A DNA stretch of 64,000 nucleotides from Monosporascus cannonballus (lineage: Eukaryota; Ascomycota; Sordariomycetes; Xylariales): contig QJNS01000138.1 of assembly GCA_004154925.1 (NCBI GenBank), positions 6,943 to 70,942 on the forward strand, written 5' to 3'. A program made the position numbers and the translations under genes. Below the pieces are notes generated by a model that was not told the DNA's origin, searched no databases, and worked only from the letters and a program-made list of their open reading frames with translations. Shown in pieces: positions 11,678 through 24,437 of this stretch (positions are counted from its first letter, which is position 1; each line of letters begins with the position of its first letter).

Positions 11678-11833
11678 TGATGAGAATGGGATTCGAACCC
11701 ATGAGGATTGCTCCACCAGGAATCTGGTGTTAAGGTTACCTTAACCTGGCGCCATAACCTTTTTAAGTTAGACTGATTATTCACTAGAACTAAGAGAGAC
11801 GGATGAAGTGCTTACCAACTCGGCCATCTCACC
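11678..11833 (-). tRNA. tRNA-Leu(AAG) with anticodon intron and a 57-bp D-loop insertion
   Basis: The ends GGTGAGA and TCTCATC pair as a 7-bp acceptor stem (one G-U). The T arm is ATGGG-TTCGAAT-CCCAT and contains a perfect B box; the A box TGGCCGAGTTGG is also perfect. The anticodon stem CCAGG/CCTGG (11,745-11,749 / 11,716-11,720) encloses loop TTAAGG with anticodon AAG (11,740-11,742). A 17-nt intron (11,722-11,738) contains CCTTAAC that can pair with the anticodon, as tRNA introns do. A long variable arm fits leucine. Between GAGTTGGT and TATGGC in the D-loop there are 57 extra bases (11,757-11,813 or 11,760-11,816), bounded by direct copies of ACC on plus. Removing them restores a normal D arm with GCC/GGC stem. 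It may be a tRNA pseudogene or carry an ectopic intron. Confidence 0.8.
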
Positions 11834-11887
11834 AGATGTGGAAAATTTCCTCGATTATTGTTCCTAGTAGCCAGTGTCTCGACCCTA

Positions 11888-11935
11888 ACCTGGAACCCCA
11901 TCTAATGAATTACCCTAGCAATGAATATGGAGTTC
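11888..11935 (+). repeat. Single terminal inverted repeat of a second pogo-like element
   Basis: After a TA (11,886-11,887) the sequence ACCTGGAACCCCAT and the next 30 bases match the terminal repeat of the pogo element at 24,438 with few differences (shared TAATGAAT, ACCCTA and CAATGAATA-like blocks). It marks the left edge of the AT-rich block. I did not find its partner; it may be RIP-mutated beyond recognition, lost, or outside the window. Confidence 0.55.
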
Positions 11936-12251
11936 TACTAAAACGCGCGATATAAAAAAAATTAATAATAAGTTACCAAAAATATATATAATAAAATAAA
12001 AGCTATATATATATAAAAGATATTGTATTATATTTATTAAACGTAGTTTATATAAACAATTACTTATTATAATTATAATAGCTAAACGGTTTGACTAATT
12101 ATTAAATTTAAGTTATACGGGTTTATATTAGCAAGAATATTGTAAAAATCTAAGTAATAAAGTAACTAGTTATATTTCGTAATATTAAGAGTATTTTAGA
12201 TAACGAAATTATTTTATAAGCTAATATTATTTATATTATAAAAATAATAAA

Positions 12252-12636
12252 TATGACGACTAAGGGATTTAACCAACTATTAAACCTTAGTCGTACGGGT
12301 TTATGTTAACAGAAGTATCGTGGAACTCTGTAGTAATAAGGTAACTTAGTTACGTTTTTTAATGCCAAGAGCGCAGAAGCGTATTGCAAACGCTTAGTAT
12401 TAATAAGTGTTGTAAGTTAAAGTTATTTATATTATAGAAATAATAAGCGTATATATCCTTTCTAGGTTAATTAGATTTCTATTAAATTTCGATATTGTTA
12501 TAAATCTAATGTTATTAGATTTAGTTGGTTTTGTATGGATTTATTTAGATCTTGTTATCAAAAGAGATTTAAATTACATAACCTTCCTATATGGGTCCGA
12601 TTGTTTTCGAGACCGATCTTAGATTGAGTCGTAATA
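12252..12636 (-). repeat. Left (3') LTR of F1
   Basis: The sequence starts TATGACGACTAAGG (TG mutated to TA) and ends GTCGTAATA (revcomp TATTACGAC). It aligns along its length to 26,275-26,648. A T-rich stretch just right of it (12,640-12,650) is the complement of the polypurine tract, which fixes the minus orientation. Confidence 0.85.
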
Positions 12637-15600
12637 CGATCTTTTTTTTCCTAAGATCTTTACCCTTAAAGATTTTTTTTCTCTGTAAATTATTATTTTT
12701 TATTATGGCAAGTCGTATCGTTAATTTTAAATTTCGCAGTCGTCCGAATTAAAATGAAAGTTTGGATTTTTTTAGTTATTTATATTGTTAAATTTGGTTT
12801 TAAAGTTATGTTATATATGCTTTATTTCGAAAATAATATTAAATATTAAATAATTAAAGAAATTCGTCGTTATAACAAATATATTAAAAATTTTTGCCGG
12901 TATAATAATTCCGGCTTCGTAATTAATTTTTTGCGCCGTATTAAGGAGGAAAAAAGTTTTTTAAATTATGACAAAGCCGTTATTAAAAAGACGTTTTTGC
13001 GCTTTTAGCAAGAAATAAAAAAAGATTTAGTACGTAAATAACGTAGTATTAACGAGACCATTAATCGTTTTTTTCGTTTTCGTCGTAAAAAGAAATTTTT
13101 TTCCATTAAAAGAGTTGAAATTATTAGTTGCGGATTTTAATTAATGGATAAACTGGATAAATAGGAATGTACGGAGGCCGAAAATTTTTTTCGTTTCGCT
13201 TATTAATACCTTTAATTGGTTTATTTCGAAAAACCTTAATTAGGGAATTTTCTTTAGCGACCCCGTTATTGCTAATAAAAGTTTTTTAATAAATGTTAGG
13301 CGTTAATAAGATTTTTAGCGGGTTTCTAAGTGTTTTCGAAATCCGGATACTTTTTTTATTTGATTAGGTATCAGGTAAGTTCGTTTTGTTTTTGCATATT
13401 AAGGATTTTTTCCATTTCGTATATTTGTTCGTTTTTTACTTTTACATTATTTTGTACCGTATGTACTTTAATTCTATCTATTGCTGATTCGAATAAGAAA
13501 ACGTAACAAATTACATAGAATTTAACTTTTAGTAAAGATTTTAATTCGTAATTGTTTTTTAAGATTTTCTTGGTGATTTTATATAAACCGATAAACCTGA
13601 AATCGAGTTTTTGATTAGATTGTTTCGTTTAAATGTTTTTGGTAACGAGAAAAAAAATTTTCGAAATTTTGTTTTTAATGTTTTCTGGTTATAATATTTA
13701 TTTGTTTAATTTCGTACGAATTGTAGTTTCATTTTTATTTCTTAATATAATTATGATAATTATATTAACATAAAAATTATTTTAATATTAATTAAATTAT
13801 TTTCACATATTTCTTTTGTAAATTTGTAAAATAAAACCCAAATTTACGTTTATTAATATTATTTAGATATTTTCGTAATAACTAGTATTATAAGCTAATT
13901 ATGCGATTAGTAATTTCTTAACTTAATTATTTTGTTCGTAATTAATTTAATATCGTAAGTAAAGTTTCAAAGTTTGATTTATTCGTTTTATTTATTTATT
14001 TGTTTAAGGTTTAAAAGCGTTAGATAATTTATAATTTAGGTCGATTTATGCCATTAGGCCTTATTAAAATTTTGATACGAATATCTATTTTTTATTTGAA
14101 ATAATTTCTATTAATAATATATAAATATTAAAAATGGGTTTAAAAAATGTATACTATTTGTTCGGCGTTTATATCTTTGCAATATAACAAGAAATAAGAA
14201 AATTTCGTAAATCGGTCAACAATTACGAAAATGTTATCGTAATATATTTCTGTAATTAAATTTTTTGATATAAAAAGCTTGGTAATAAAATTAAATAAGA
14301 CTAAATATTACGGTTATTTTGTAATTAGTAATGGTTATAATTTTCCGTATAGCTTATATCGTCATATTTTCGTTTTGGCGTAAATATCGTATTGTCGTAT
14401 AATTTTTTGTACTGTTAATTTTATTTTAAGAAAGAAATATATATCTTAAAGCCGTTTTAGAGTTTTATAAATACTTAAATATTCGTATAATTGATATTTG
14501 TATATATTTCGTATTAAATCTTTTTGGTATTTTTCTGAAATTTGTATTTTATTCGTTTTTTACTTTTCTAGGAGGTCGTCGTTATATTGTTGGATTTTCC
14601 GGTATATATCTAAATGTATTGTTCGAATTATTGCAATTTGTTATAGACGTAAATACTTTTTTGTAATAATATCGAAAGTTATATGGCTAATTTTAACCAA
14701 TTTCTTTTTAAGGTTTAGTTGCTTATTTAGAGTATCCGCTTTGCTATTTTTTAAGCTTTTTCTGTAAATAATAACAAAATTGAAGTTCGCTAATTTTTCT
14801 GTATAGCGAAATTATCGTCCAATAAGCTCTTTAATAGTAATAAATCGGGTAAAATTTTAATAATCTGTATAAACATTAACTTGGTACAAATTTCTCTTTA
14901 GAAAGTACTTAAATTCTCGAAATATTATAATAATAGCCATAAACTTTTTATCTGAAATATTATATTTAAAATCGATTCCTTTTAATTTATACGAAAAGAA
15001 TATAATAAAATGCAATTTACCCTAATTATTTCGTTATTCGATCATTATATTTAACGTATAATTCGAAACATTGGTTTTTAATTTAACCGAGCGGTTTAAA
15101 TTATATATAATTAGTATTAGTTCGTTAATAATCGTATTCTTAATATCCTAAAATACTTTTTTCGTATTTAACGTTTATTTAAACTTTTTATTTTCTTTCG
15201 TAAAATTCGCTAAAGGTATAATTATTTTATTAAAGCTTTAAATAAACCTTTTATAATAATTAGCAAATTTAAGAAAAACTTATACCTCTTTAATTATTAT
15301 TAATATTTATCATTTTATAACTGCAACGATTTTTTTCGGGTTTATCTTAATATGTTTTAAGATAATAATATGTCTTAAATATTTTATTTCTTATTTATGA
15401 AATTAACTTTTTTCCGTATTAAGAAATAACTTTATAAACGTATTTTACGTATATTTTTTCCGTTTCTTAAAAAATAAAAATATTGTCAAAATAACAAATG
15501 ATAAATATATTAAAATACTTTTATAACATATAATTTATTATTCGTTAAAAGGTTATTTTTTATTCGTATTCTTTTTTAATTCTGATAAAATTATACCTAT

Positions 15601-15979
15601 CTTTAAGATCGAATATTATAAATTATTTAGTTCTGTAAAATCGATTTTTTATTTTCGTAATTAAGGATAATAATATTCGATCCTTAATAATAATATCGTT
15701 TAGTTATTACTAAGTAACTACAAATCGTAATTTTCTATTTTTCTTAAATATAAAAAAATAAGGTATTTTGCTAATAATTCCGAAAGCCAAATCTATTTTT
15801 TTATAACCGATTTTCCAGATGTTCTTTAAAAATACGTAATTTATCTCCGTTAAGATTATTAACAGGATAAAACTTCGTTAAGATTTTTTTTTTAAAAATT
15901 ATCTTATAATCTTATTCGCTATATTCTGATAATTTCGTATCGAATTTCTTCCTAAGGAATTACTTATATATATAGTACT

Positions 15980-16260
15980 GTTGAAGTGAGGCGGGGTGTT
16001 ACACCCATGATCAGGCTCGGCTGATCAGAAAGCCCGAGTTTCGCATATATATTAAGAAGTTCTTTTTCGCCATAGGTTCAACCTCGAGGCATTATCAACG
16101 ACCATCACCACTTAGCATATTTTCTATCATTTTTCAGTTATCGAGGTTTAACACCATTAATACAATCGGATTAAGTTTTTCATTTTTGATAATTCCATTC
16201 CGTACCGTGACATAAAATGATTATCCGCACTAATTAAGACCAATTTTCTCTACACCAATT
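15980..16260. mobile_element. 281-bp unclassified insert in F1 with low RIP damage
   Basis: Alignment with copies X and D shows extra DNA here, flanked by the 4-bp direct repeat TACT (15,976-15,979 and 16,261-16,264). The left half keeps normal GC and includes a palindrome GATCAGGCTCGGCTGATC at 16,009-16,026. An inner segment, 15,997-16,153, begins TGTTA and ends TAACA as a solo LTR would, but its own flanks do not match. It is too short to code. It may be a solo LTR with ragged ends or a MITE; the class is open. Confidence 0.5.
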
Positions 16261-18340
16261 TACTATAATAATATATTAATTTAATTTTTTAACTCTTTGA
16301 GTTATTATTTTAAGTCGTTATTTAATTATTTTCATTTCATTTTATTAGTAATAACGATATGTCGTATTTTTCTTTAATACCTGTTTTCTTTTTTATATTT
16401 TATTTTTTGAGGTAATAAAGTTTTTATTATATTTTTATATTTACATTTATTGTTATTATCGGTCGAATATTAAGATTTTAAATTTTTTTCTTTTATTTGT
16501 TAACAAAATATAAAACGAACTTTACTTAGCTAATTTTTCCGTTAATTAAAATTTCGTATTATCGTATTTATAATAATCTTAAAATCATATTGTAATTCTT
16601 AAATAAAACGATATCAAAATTAATTATTTAATATTATTCTTAAACAAAAATCTCGAAATAATTAATTTCGCGTATAATGTTTCTATTATCGTAAATAAAT
16701 TCTTAACCTTTAATATTCGTCGTTATATAGGATTTTAACTTATATCTCTATAATAATCTAAATTTATTAATTATATCTAGTACAATATAATTTTTACCTA
16801 AAGTTTTGTAATTTATTATTCCGGTATATTAATACGTTCCGATTTAGATATCTAAAATAATAAGGTTATTAACGGCTCTTATCGTCACGTTTAAAGCTTT
16901 TTTAAAAAGTTCCCTTTAACTCTTTTAAATTTCGTTATCCTGCAACTTTTTTATAGGTAACTCTTTTTTAAATTTTATTCGAATTTATTAAACTTTATTT
17001 GCGTTTTTGCGTTTAACGTATTATGTTATTATATCTGTTGTTATTGTCAGCATATTATTTTTTTAAGTTATTATAATTATTTTTGATTTTGTTGTAATTT
17101 TTCTTTTTATCGAATAAATTGTTCTTTTATATTTTTAGTTACATCGTATTATATATCGTTTTAATTATCGTTTCAAAAATCTTTTATAAATTAACCTATT
17201 TTTTAATATTTCTTTTTCGTAAAGGTCTATAATAAATACTCATTAAAAATAAAGCTCTATAATAACTTTTTAATAATGCTTTTTTTTATTATGCCTTAAA
17301 TTAACTTTTTTCCGTTTAATAATTAAACTATTAATAATAATAAAAAAGGTTTTTCTGCGGATATTACTTTTTTTCGGACCAGTTTTCTATTTCGACCAGT
17401 TATTAAATATTGCCTAGGATTATGGTTCGAAAATATCAATATTATTACTAATCGTTTTTATTATTTCCGGTATGGTTTAGAAAATCGAATCCTTTATAAT
17501 ATATACGAATAATTCGTCTATAAATATGTTATTTCCATTTCTCGTAATTGGAATATTCTCGTCGTCGACAATATATAGTATATATTCTGCCGTATCGATC
17601 AGAGGTTCCGGGAAAGAACTTTTCTGTCCAATTTTAGTATTTGCGTAATTATTCTTATAATATTTTTTATTATATTTGCAATACTTAGTAAGCTAATTTT
17701 CTAGCTTTTTTTATTTTTCGTCAAATCTTTTGTAGTAATAGCTTTTGTTATGCTTTTTGCCATAGAAAACCTGGTATATACTTAGGCTAAATGATGTTAA
17801 TAAATTTACTTCCGTCCTTTGGGCTTTTTTTTTTGAATTATCTCTTAGGTATCGGTTTTTAATTATCCTAACGGGGTTTCCTAGGTACCTTGTATTACGA
17901 TACCTTATATCCTATTTTATTATAATTGTAATATTTGGTTTGGTTTCAGTCCTTTCTATAAATAACTTCTAGTTCTATACGTTTTAATTTTATGCCGTAA
18001 AAAATGTTATTACGTCGAAAACCGTTAATATTAGCTACGTATCAAAGTTTATTATCACTTTTTCCTTTAATATCTTTAATACGTTATGCATATTATTAAT
18101 CGTTAATCTTAACTGTTATAACGATATAATTTGATAAATAATTAGGTTAATTAAGTTTGAAAAATTCTTTTTGTAATTTTTTTAGGGCGTCGAAAAACTT
18201 AATTATTAATATCTTTTATCCTTAATTTAACTTAGTTATTAATTGAACCAACGTACTGCCGTAAGTGGATGTTAATCTTTTCTGTTATAATTACTAGATT
18301 TACATTTCGGCTTTTATTTTTTTATTTATTATTTTGAAAG

Positions 18341-18530
18341 TGTTACAGGCTAGAGCCTATAGGACAGCTCGGGCTTACGGAGCGAGCTTCTTAGCCCGAG
18401 CTCACCCATATGTATATAGGGAGCAGCCACTTCGCTGGTAGCTAGCTGTTTCTCCCCTTCCCTCCTCACCTTAAATATAAACCTTTGTTAGGCCGTACCT
18501 CCGTTTAACCTACGTATCGTACCCGTTATA
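18341..18530 (+). repeat. 5' LTR of G
   Basis: It starts TGTTACAGGC and ends CCGTTATA (from TACA). It carries a TATA-like CATATGTATATAGGGAG near 18,408 and a CT-rich stretch with CTCCCC near 18,450, possible promoter parts. It matches 23,605-23,794 with mostly transition differences. Confidence 0.9.
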
Positions 18531-20689
18531 TATATTTAAGGTTATAACTTATTATAGCTTCCAGGAAGCTAAATAAAAGTAAAACACTTTTTAAAGATAT
18601 TTTGGCCATAGATAATAAGCCAAAGAAAATCTTATAGCGAAATAATTACAAAATAATATAACCGACGAAACTATAAACGAACTCATAATACCAACCCCGT
18701 TCGGAACTATTAAGAAAAACTTATAATATTAATCGTTCGTAAACATACTTTAAAAGCTTAATATATAATAAAATAAATTTACCAAATTAATCCTTAACCG
18801 TAACGAAATAATAAATAACTTATTTAACCGGATAACAAAAATAAAAAAATATTTTTTTACGAAAGCGAAAAGAAAAAAAAGTTTTTATAAAATAAAACCC
18901 GTTTTATCAAAGATTTATGGTAAGCCCGCCGCTTAATAACGCGTTCGCAAAAACGAATCGTAAGCTTATAAAATAATCTTCGTAAAACGAAAAATAAAAA
19001 ACGTTCCGTTTATTTTTCGTTATACTCCGTACAAAAATAAAAAAAAACCGATTTATTTTTAATTTTCTTCTAATAATTTACTTAGGCATCATAATATTTA
19101 TATTTATTAAAAAATAATTACGATATAATTATTACTTCGAAACAAAAAAATTACGAAATAACTTTAACGTCGATAATTTCCTTTTATATATAAAAAAATA
19201 ATTCGAAAATAAATAAACGATATAATCCGCTAAAAAATAATTATAATATATAAAGCAAAATAATAATTAACGGTTTTAAAATTACTTACTGGATTTTAAA
19301 TTTAAATTAACCGAATATAAAAACCTAATATAACCCTTAATAATTAAGGTAATTTGCTTAAACGCCGGTATTAATACGTAATTCTGTAACGCGTTAATTA
19401 TGAAAAATATACCTTATAATAATTATAATCGTTAGGTACGTAAAGCAAAAAAGATAATTAATCGCTTAAAGGTTTTAATTAATAATTATATAAGCAGAAA
19501 AATAATAATCTGGTATTTCAGTAAAAAAAGTAAAACGATTAATTAATAGCAATATATCGGCCAAACCAGTAAACCGGCTTAAATAACAAACGTTTAAAAG
19601 AATATGCTTATAACGGACGTTATATAATGAATTACGTTAATTTCCAAATTTATAAATTAATAACGGAATAATCGAAAAAACCGATCCGGGGGTAATTCGG
19701 AATAAGGCTCGGATAACCGGCCTTACGCAAAATAACTTTCCGATAATAAAATAAAAGTTCGGAAACGGAAAAAGCAATATTTTCGTTATATTACTACGAA
19801 TTATTCGAATTAAAAGTATTTCAAATATAAACCCGCAAAACGGCCTCGTCCGGCTAAAACGGAAATTACGGCAGCAAATTTGCAAGATATCGTTAACGAG
19901 AATAACGATTCGGATAACGAAAATTTAAAAAAATAACCTTTATTAAAAGTTGCTAATAGGAAAAGAACGTAATAAAAAAATTACAAAAAATCAACAATAA
20001 ATTAAATAATACCCTTTGTACATTAGACGCCTTAATTAATAATACTATATATAAAAATATCCTAATCGATAATAAGCATATTTATTATTTCGTATTTAAT
20101 TAATAATTAATCCGTAATTTAAAATTATAATATACACTTATTATATTCCGTCGGTTAAAGTTAATAAAAAATAACGAATTTATAATAACCGTAATTCGAA
20201 AAATTATTTATATTAATATAAATTTGGACGGCCGCCTAAAACGAATCTGGGAGTACGTAATTAAAAACTTATCTTATGTTTTTATCCTAAGAAAACCTTA
20301 AATAAAATATAATAATATTATATACGAAATAAAATAACGGTTTATTCGTTTCGCGAATAACGTTATCGCATCCATATTACGCGAAAAAATAATTCGATAA
20401 AAAACCTAAGAACCGCCTAAAAAGACGGTTACAAAAATACAAAAAAGCCCGCTTAATAACGGCTATAACTTTCGCAGTAATAACGTAATAAAACTGCCGC
20501 AAAAAAAGGAATATAATTATTTACAATTTTTATAAAAAATATTAACAAAGCTTTAAAAATAAATGTTTTGGGTTAAAAAAGAATTGTATAAGGACCTTTA
20601 TATAGGATATTAAGTAAAAAATTATTAATTTTATGCAAAATATTTACAAATTTGCTTAACAAAAATTAAAATCGGGCTAATAACATTTT

Positions 20690-21200
20690 TGCAAATACCC
20701 TAATATTATTTGTAAAAAAATTTAATAAAGGTTTACGGTTTTACGTAAATTATAAGAAATTAAATAAGATTACGAAATAAAACCGTTATTCTTTTCCGTT
20801 AATAAAAGAAATATTACGAACCTTATTATAAGCCCGGTAATTTACGAAATTTAACGTTCGAACGGCTTTTTACTAGTTACGTATCTGCTAGGAAAATAAA
20901 TGGAAAATTACGTTCCGTATACGTTTCGGGTTTTTCGAATAATTAATATATTTATTCGGCCTTAACGGTATACCGACTGCCTTTTACCGTTATATTAATA
21001 TTACGTTAAAACCTTATTTTAATAATTTTTATTCCGCATATATAAATAATATATTAATTTATTTATTTAATTTTCGAACCGATTATATGGCTAAGGTTAA
21101 GCTGGTATTTCGCCGTTTAACGGAAGCAAAATTAAAGCTAAATCCGGATAAATGCGAAGTTGTAATTCAGAAAACGAAATACCTAAAATTTATTATCAAA
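20690..21200 (+). pseudogene. Reverse transcriptase remnant of G
   Basis: Readable RT blocks in plus frames include LFVKKFNKGLRFYVNYKKLN near 20,705-20,765, NRYSFPLIKEIL near 20,785, and YINNILIYLFNFRTDYMAKV near 21,036-21,095, which is the remains of the catalytic Tyr-x-Asp-Asp box with both Asp now Asn (G-to-A). LNPDKCEVVIQKTKYLKFII follows at about 21,139. The order fits gypsy RT. Stops interrupt the frame between blocks. Confidence 0.8.
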
Positions 21201-23604
21201 ATAAAAATAAACCTAAAAGTTAATTCTAAAAAAAACCGTTATTCGGAAATAGAAAACCCTTATTAATATAAAAAGGGTTAAAAACCTTATCGGATTTGCT
21301 AATTTTTATCGAACCTTTATAAAAAATTTTAACGGAATAACGGCTTCCTTTTTATGATTAATTAAGAAAAGGACTTTTTTCTGTTAAAAAAACGAAAAAT
21401 AATAAATTTTCGACCAATTTAAAAAGCTTTTTATTATAACGCTTATCTTTACGTATTAAAATCCCGAAAAAAATAATAATAAAAGTAAATTATTTCGGTT
21501 AAGTAACTGGAAAATATTTATTCTAATTTAATTCGTTAAGGTATTTATAACTAATTACGTATTTTTTTAAAAATTATCGCTAATTAAATATAATTACGAA
21601 ATATATAATAAAAAACTATTAATTATTATTAAAGCGTTAACGAAATAATAAAAAAAGCTTTAAAAGTTAACCAGCCCTTTTATAATCTTAATAAATTACG
21701 TAAACTTCCAATACTTTATAAATATTTGTAAATTTACTAAAACATAAATTCAATAAGCCGGTTTTTTATTTGCCTTTAATTTCGTATTTAAATATTGCCG
21801 TAATAAATTAATAAATCGACTTAATACTATATTTCGCAAAATACAAAACGTATTTCGCGGCAAAAAAAATATTAAACTTAAAAGGTAAATAACCCGGGTA
21901 ATTAAAAAAAATAATTATTTAATAAATTAACGCGGATTTAAAAGGTTTTAATGGCCATAACTTACTTAAAGCAAAATAACAATAAACGACCGGTTATATC
22001 CCTTAGCAAAAAAATACTTTTCGAAAAAAACCTTTAAAAAATATAAAATTTAAAAATTATCAAAAATAAAACCTTAAATATGGCATATGCCGCCGTAACT
22101 CAAAAATTACGTAATTTTCTCCCAGTTATAAACGTAATAAATATTTTTATAATAAAATACTTTTTCGACCTTAAAGGTTTTTTATAATTCAAAAAACGTA
22201 CTTATATCCTTATTTAAAAACCGTTCCGGATATTATTAATTTAACGGATATACGATTTTTATATTACCGACCACCCAGAAAAAGATATTACGTTAATAAT
22301 ATTAATCCGTAATTATTATTAACCGGGATAAACTTAAGATATACGCCGTTTTTGCCGTAATTATAACATATATAAAAGGTCGTACGTATAAAAAGAAACG
22401 AAAAAAAGGTTATTACGGCTCTTATTTATTCCAAACCGATTTTATTTAGATTTTTCGGTAAATTTTATAATCGATTTACTAACCAAAAAAACCCTTGCTT
22501 TTTTATAATATTTTACGATCGCTTAACGAAAACGGTTATCTTAAAACTAATACCTAATATAAATACGGAAATATACGTTTAACGCTTTATTATTTACTAT
22601 TAAAAATATTACGGCTTTCTTAAATAATTAATATTTAATAAGGGAAATAACTAGACGAATAAATTTTGGACCTATTTATATAACTTAATAAATATATAAT
22701 AATAACTTAACTTATTTTTTTATTTTTAAACGAACGGAATTACGGAAAATATTAATTAAAAAATCTTCGTATATTTTCGTTATTTTATAAATTACATATA
22801 ATATAATTAGGTTAAATTTTTACCGGCAGCATAATTAACCCTTAATAACAGAAATTTTTTATTAAAAATAAACCTTTTTTTCTTAACTTATAAATATAAT
22901 ATAAAACTTATTAATAAAATATTAATAACTTTTTAATTAATTTCAAAAATTAAAAAATTATTAATTTTACAAAAAAAATACGAAAAAGTACGGAATTTAT
23001 ATAACTTATTATAACGTTAATCCAAACCCGGATAAAATAATTAATTAACGCCTTTAAAAAGTAAATACCGTATTTCGAAATAAAAAATTTTAATATAATT
23101 AAATATAAAAAACGTAATTATTTTGTAATTATCTAAAAACTTATTTTAAATATATGTTAAATATAAGGCTATCGTAATTACGCCGTATAATACCGTAAAA
23201 TTAAACGCATCGTTAAGGATATATCCGAAATTTAACTTAAACTTCTTAAAGTTAATAATAAAAAACCTGTTATTTAACCAAATTCTAAATAATAGTTAAC
23301 CGCTATAAATATTATTAAAAAATATATATAATAAAACGCATATTAAAAGCCGAAATTAAACGCATAAGCCGCGGTGATCGAAAAAATTTATTCGTAAAAT
23401 AAGCAGATTACGCCGAACCGGTATAAAAATTACGTAATAATTTCGAAAATATAACTGCCCTTAATAATTTCGAAAAATTATTCGGAAATAAAAACGGGGT
23501 CCGCGAAAACGTAAAAGTACGAATAAGGACAAAAAAAAATATAAGCAAAGCCGCCGCCGCCTTATCGCAATTTCGTTATTCCTTAAAAGCGAAAAAAAGA
23601 GTGA

Positions 23605-23794
23605 TATTACAAGCTAAAGCCTATAGGGCAGCTCGGGTTTACGGAACGAATTCCTTAGCCCGAACTTACCCATATGTATAAAAGGAGCAGCTACCTCGTT
23701 AATAACTAGCTGTTTCTCCCCTTTCCTCCTTACCTTAAATATAAATCTTTGTTAGGCCGTATCTCCGTTCAACCTACGCATCGTGTCCGTCACA
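23605..23794 (+). repeat. 3' LTR of G
   Basis: It starts TATTACAAGC and ends CCGTCACA, followed by the target duplication GAAAG. The TG to TA change at the start is a RIP-type transition. Confidence 0.9.
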
Positions 23795-24437
23795 GAAAGT
23801 TTTCGTTAATATTTGTTCGAATTATTCGTAATTGGTATAAATTCGCGCCATTTTTAAGTTTCGTTTTTCGATTAGCAAAATAACGTATTTTCTATAACGG
23901 GCTTAAATTAAATAGCCGTATTTCCGATAAATCGTCCGATTACAAATTCTATTCGTATAATAAACGTAATAAATTGAATAAAAAAATACTTGAAATATAT
24001 TTAGCATTAAGTTAAAAATAATTATAACTTGATCGAAATTCCGTCGAAAAATTCTGGCTTAAAAAACTTAAAAACCTTTCCCGGTTCCTTAGTAAAATTT
24101 AACTAATTAATTTAGCTTATTCGAAAATGTTTCTCGGTCTCGGAAAGTTTTTTTTTCCTTAAGTTTCTTATAAGCGGCTTAAAAGGACGTCGTAAGATTA
24201 TTATTATCTTTTTTAAGCTGAATAATGCGTTCGTTTATAACATTTAATCGTTAAAAAACTTTCTTGCAAATAAGGCAAATATTTTTCTTTTCCTTTTCGG
24301 ATTTTATTCTAGTATCCGAATAATCAGAGATTTAATAAGTAAGCTATTCGGGTTACTTACTGGTAGACATAATGTCTACGATATTGCTCAAAGTTTAACG
24401 GTATTATTGAATAAAAATTTGTAACGTATAACGGTTA

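Larger units (their letters stand above)
18341..23794 (+). mobile_element. Element G: 5.45-kb Ty3/gypsy retrotransposon
   Basis: G has 190-bp LTRs at 18,341-18,530 and 23,605-23,794, a target-site duplication GAAAG at 18,336-18,340 and 23,795-23,799, and a purine-rich tract just before the 3' LTR (about 23,585-23,603). Internal sequence on plus shows gag-like lysine-rich DNA, then RT and integrase-like remnants. It lies in the gag region of F1, whose sequence resumes in register on both sides. The LTRs are less mutated than the interior. No intact ORF remains. No chromodomain was recognised, and its LTR is unrelated to those of families A, B and E. Confidence 0.9.

Noticed and set aside
14498..14767. 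89-codon plus ORF rich in Phe, Ile and Tyr, like a membrane protein
   Set aside because: It lies antisense to the pol region of F1. RIP makes T-rich codons, which look like membrane segments.
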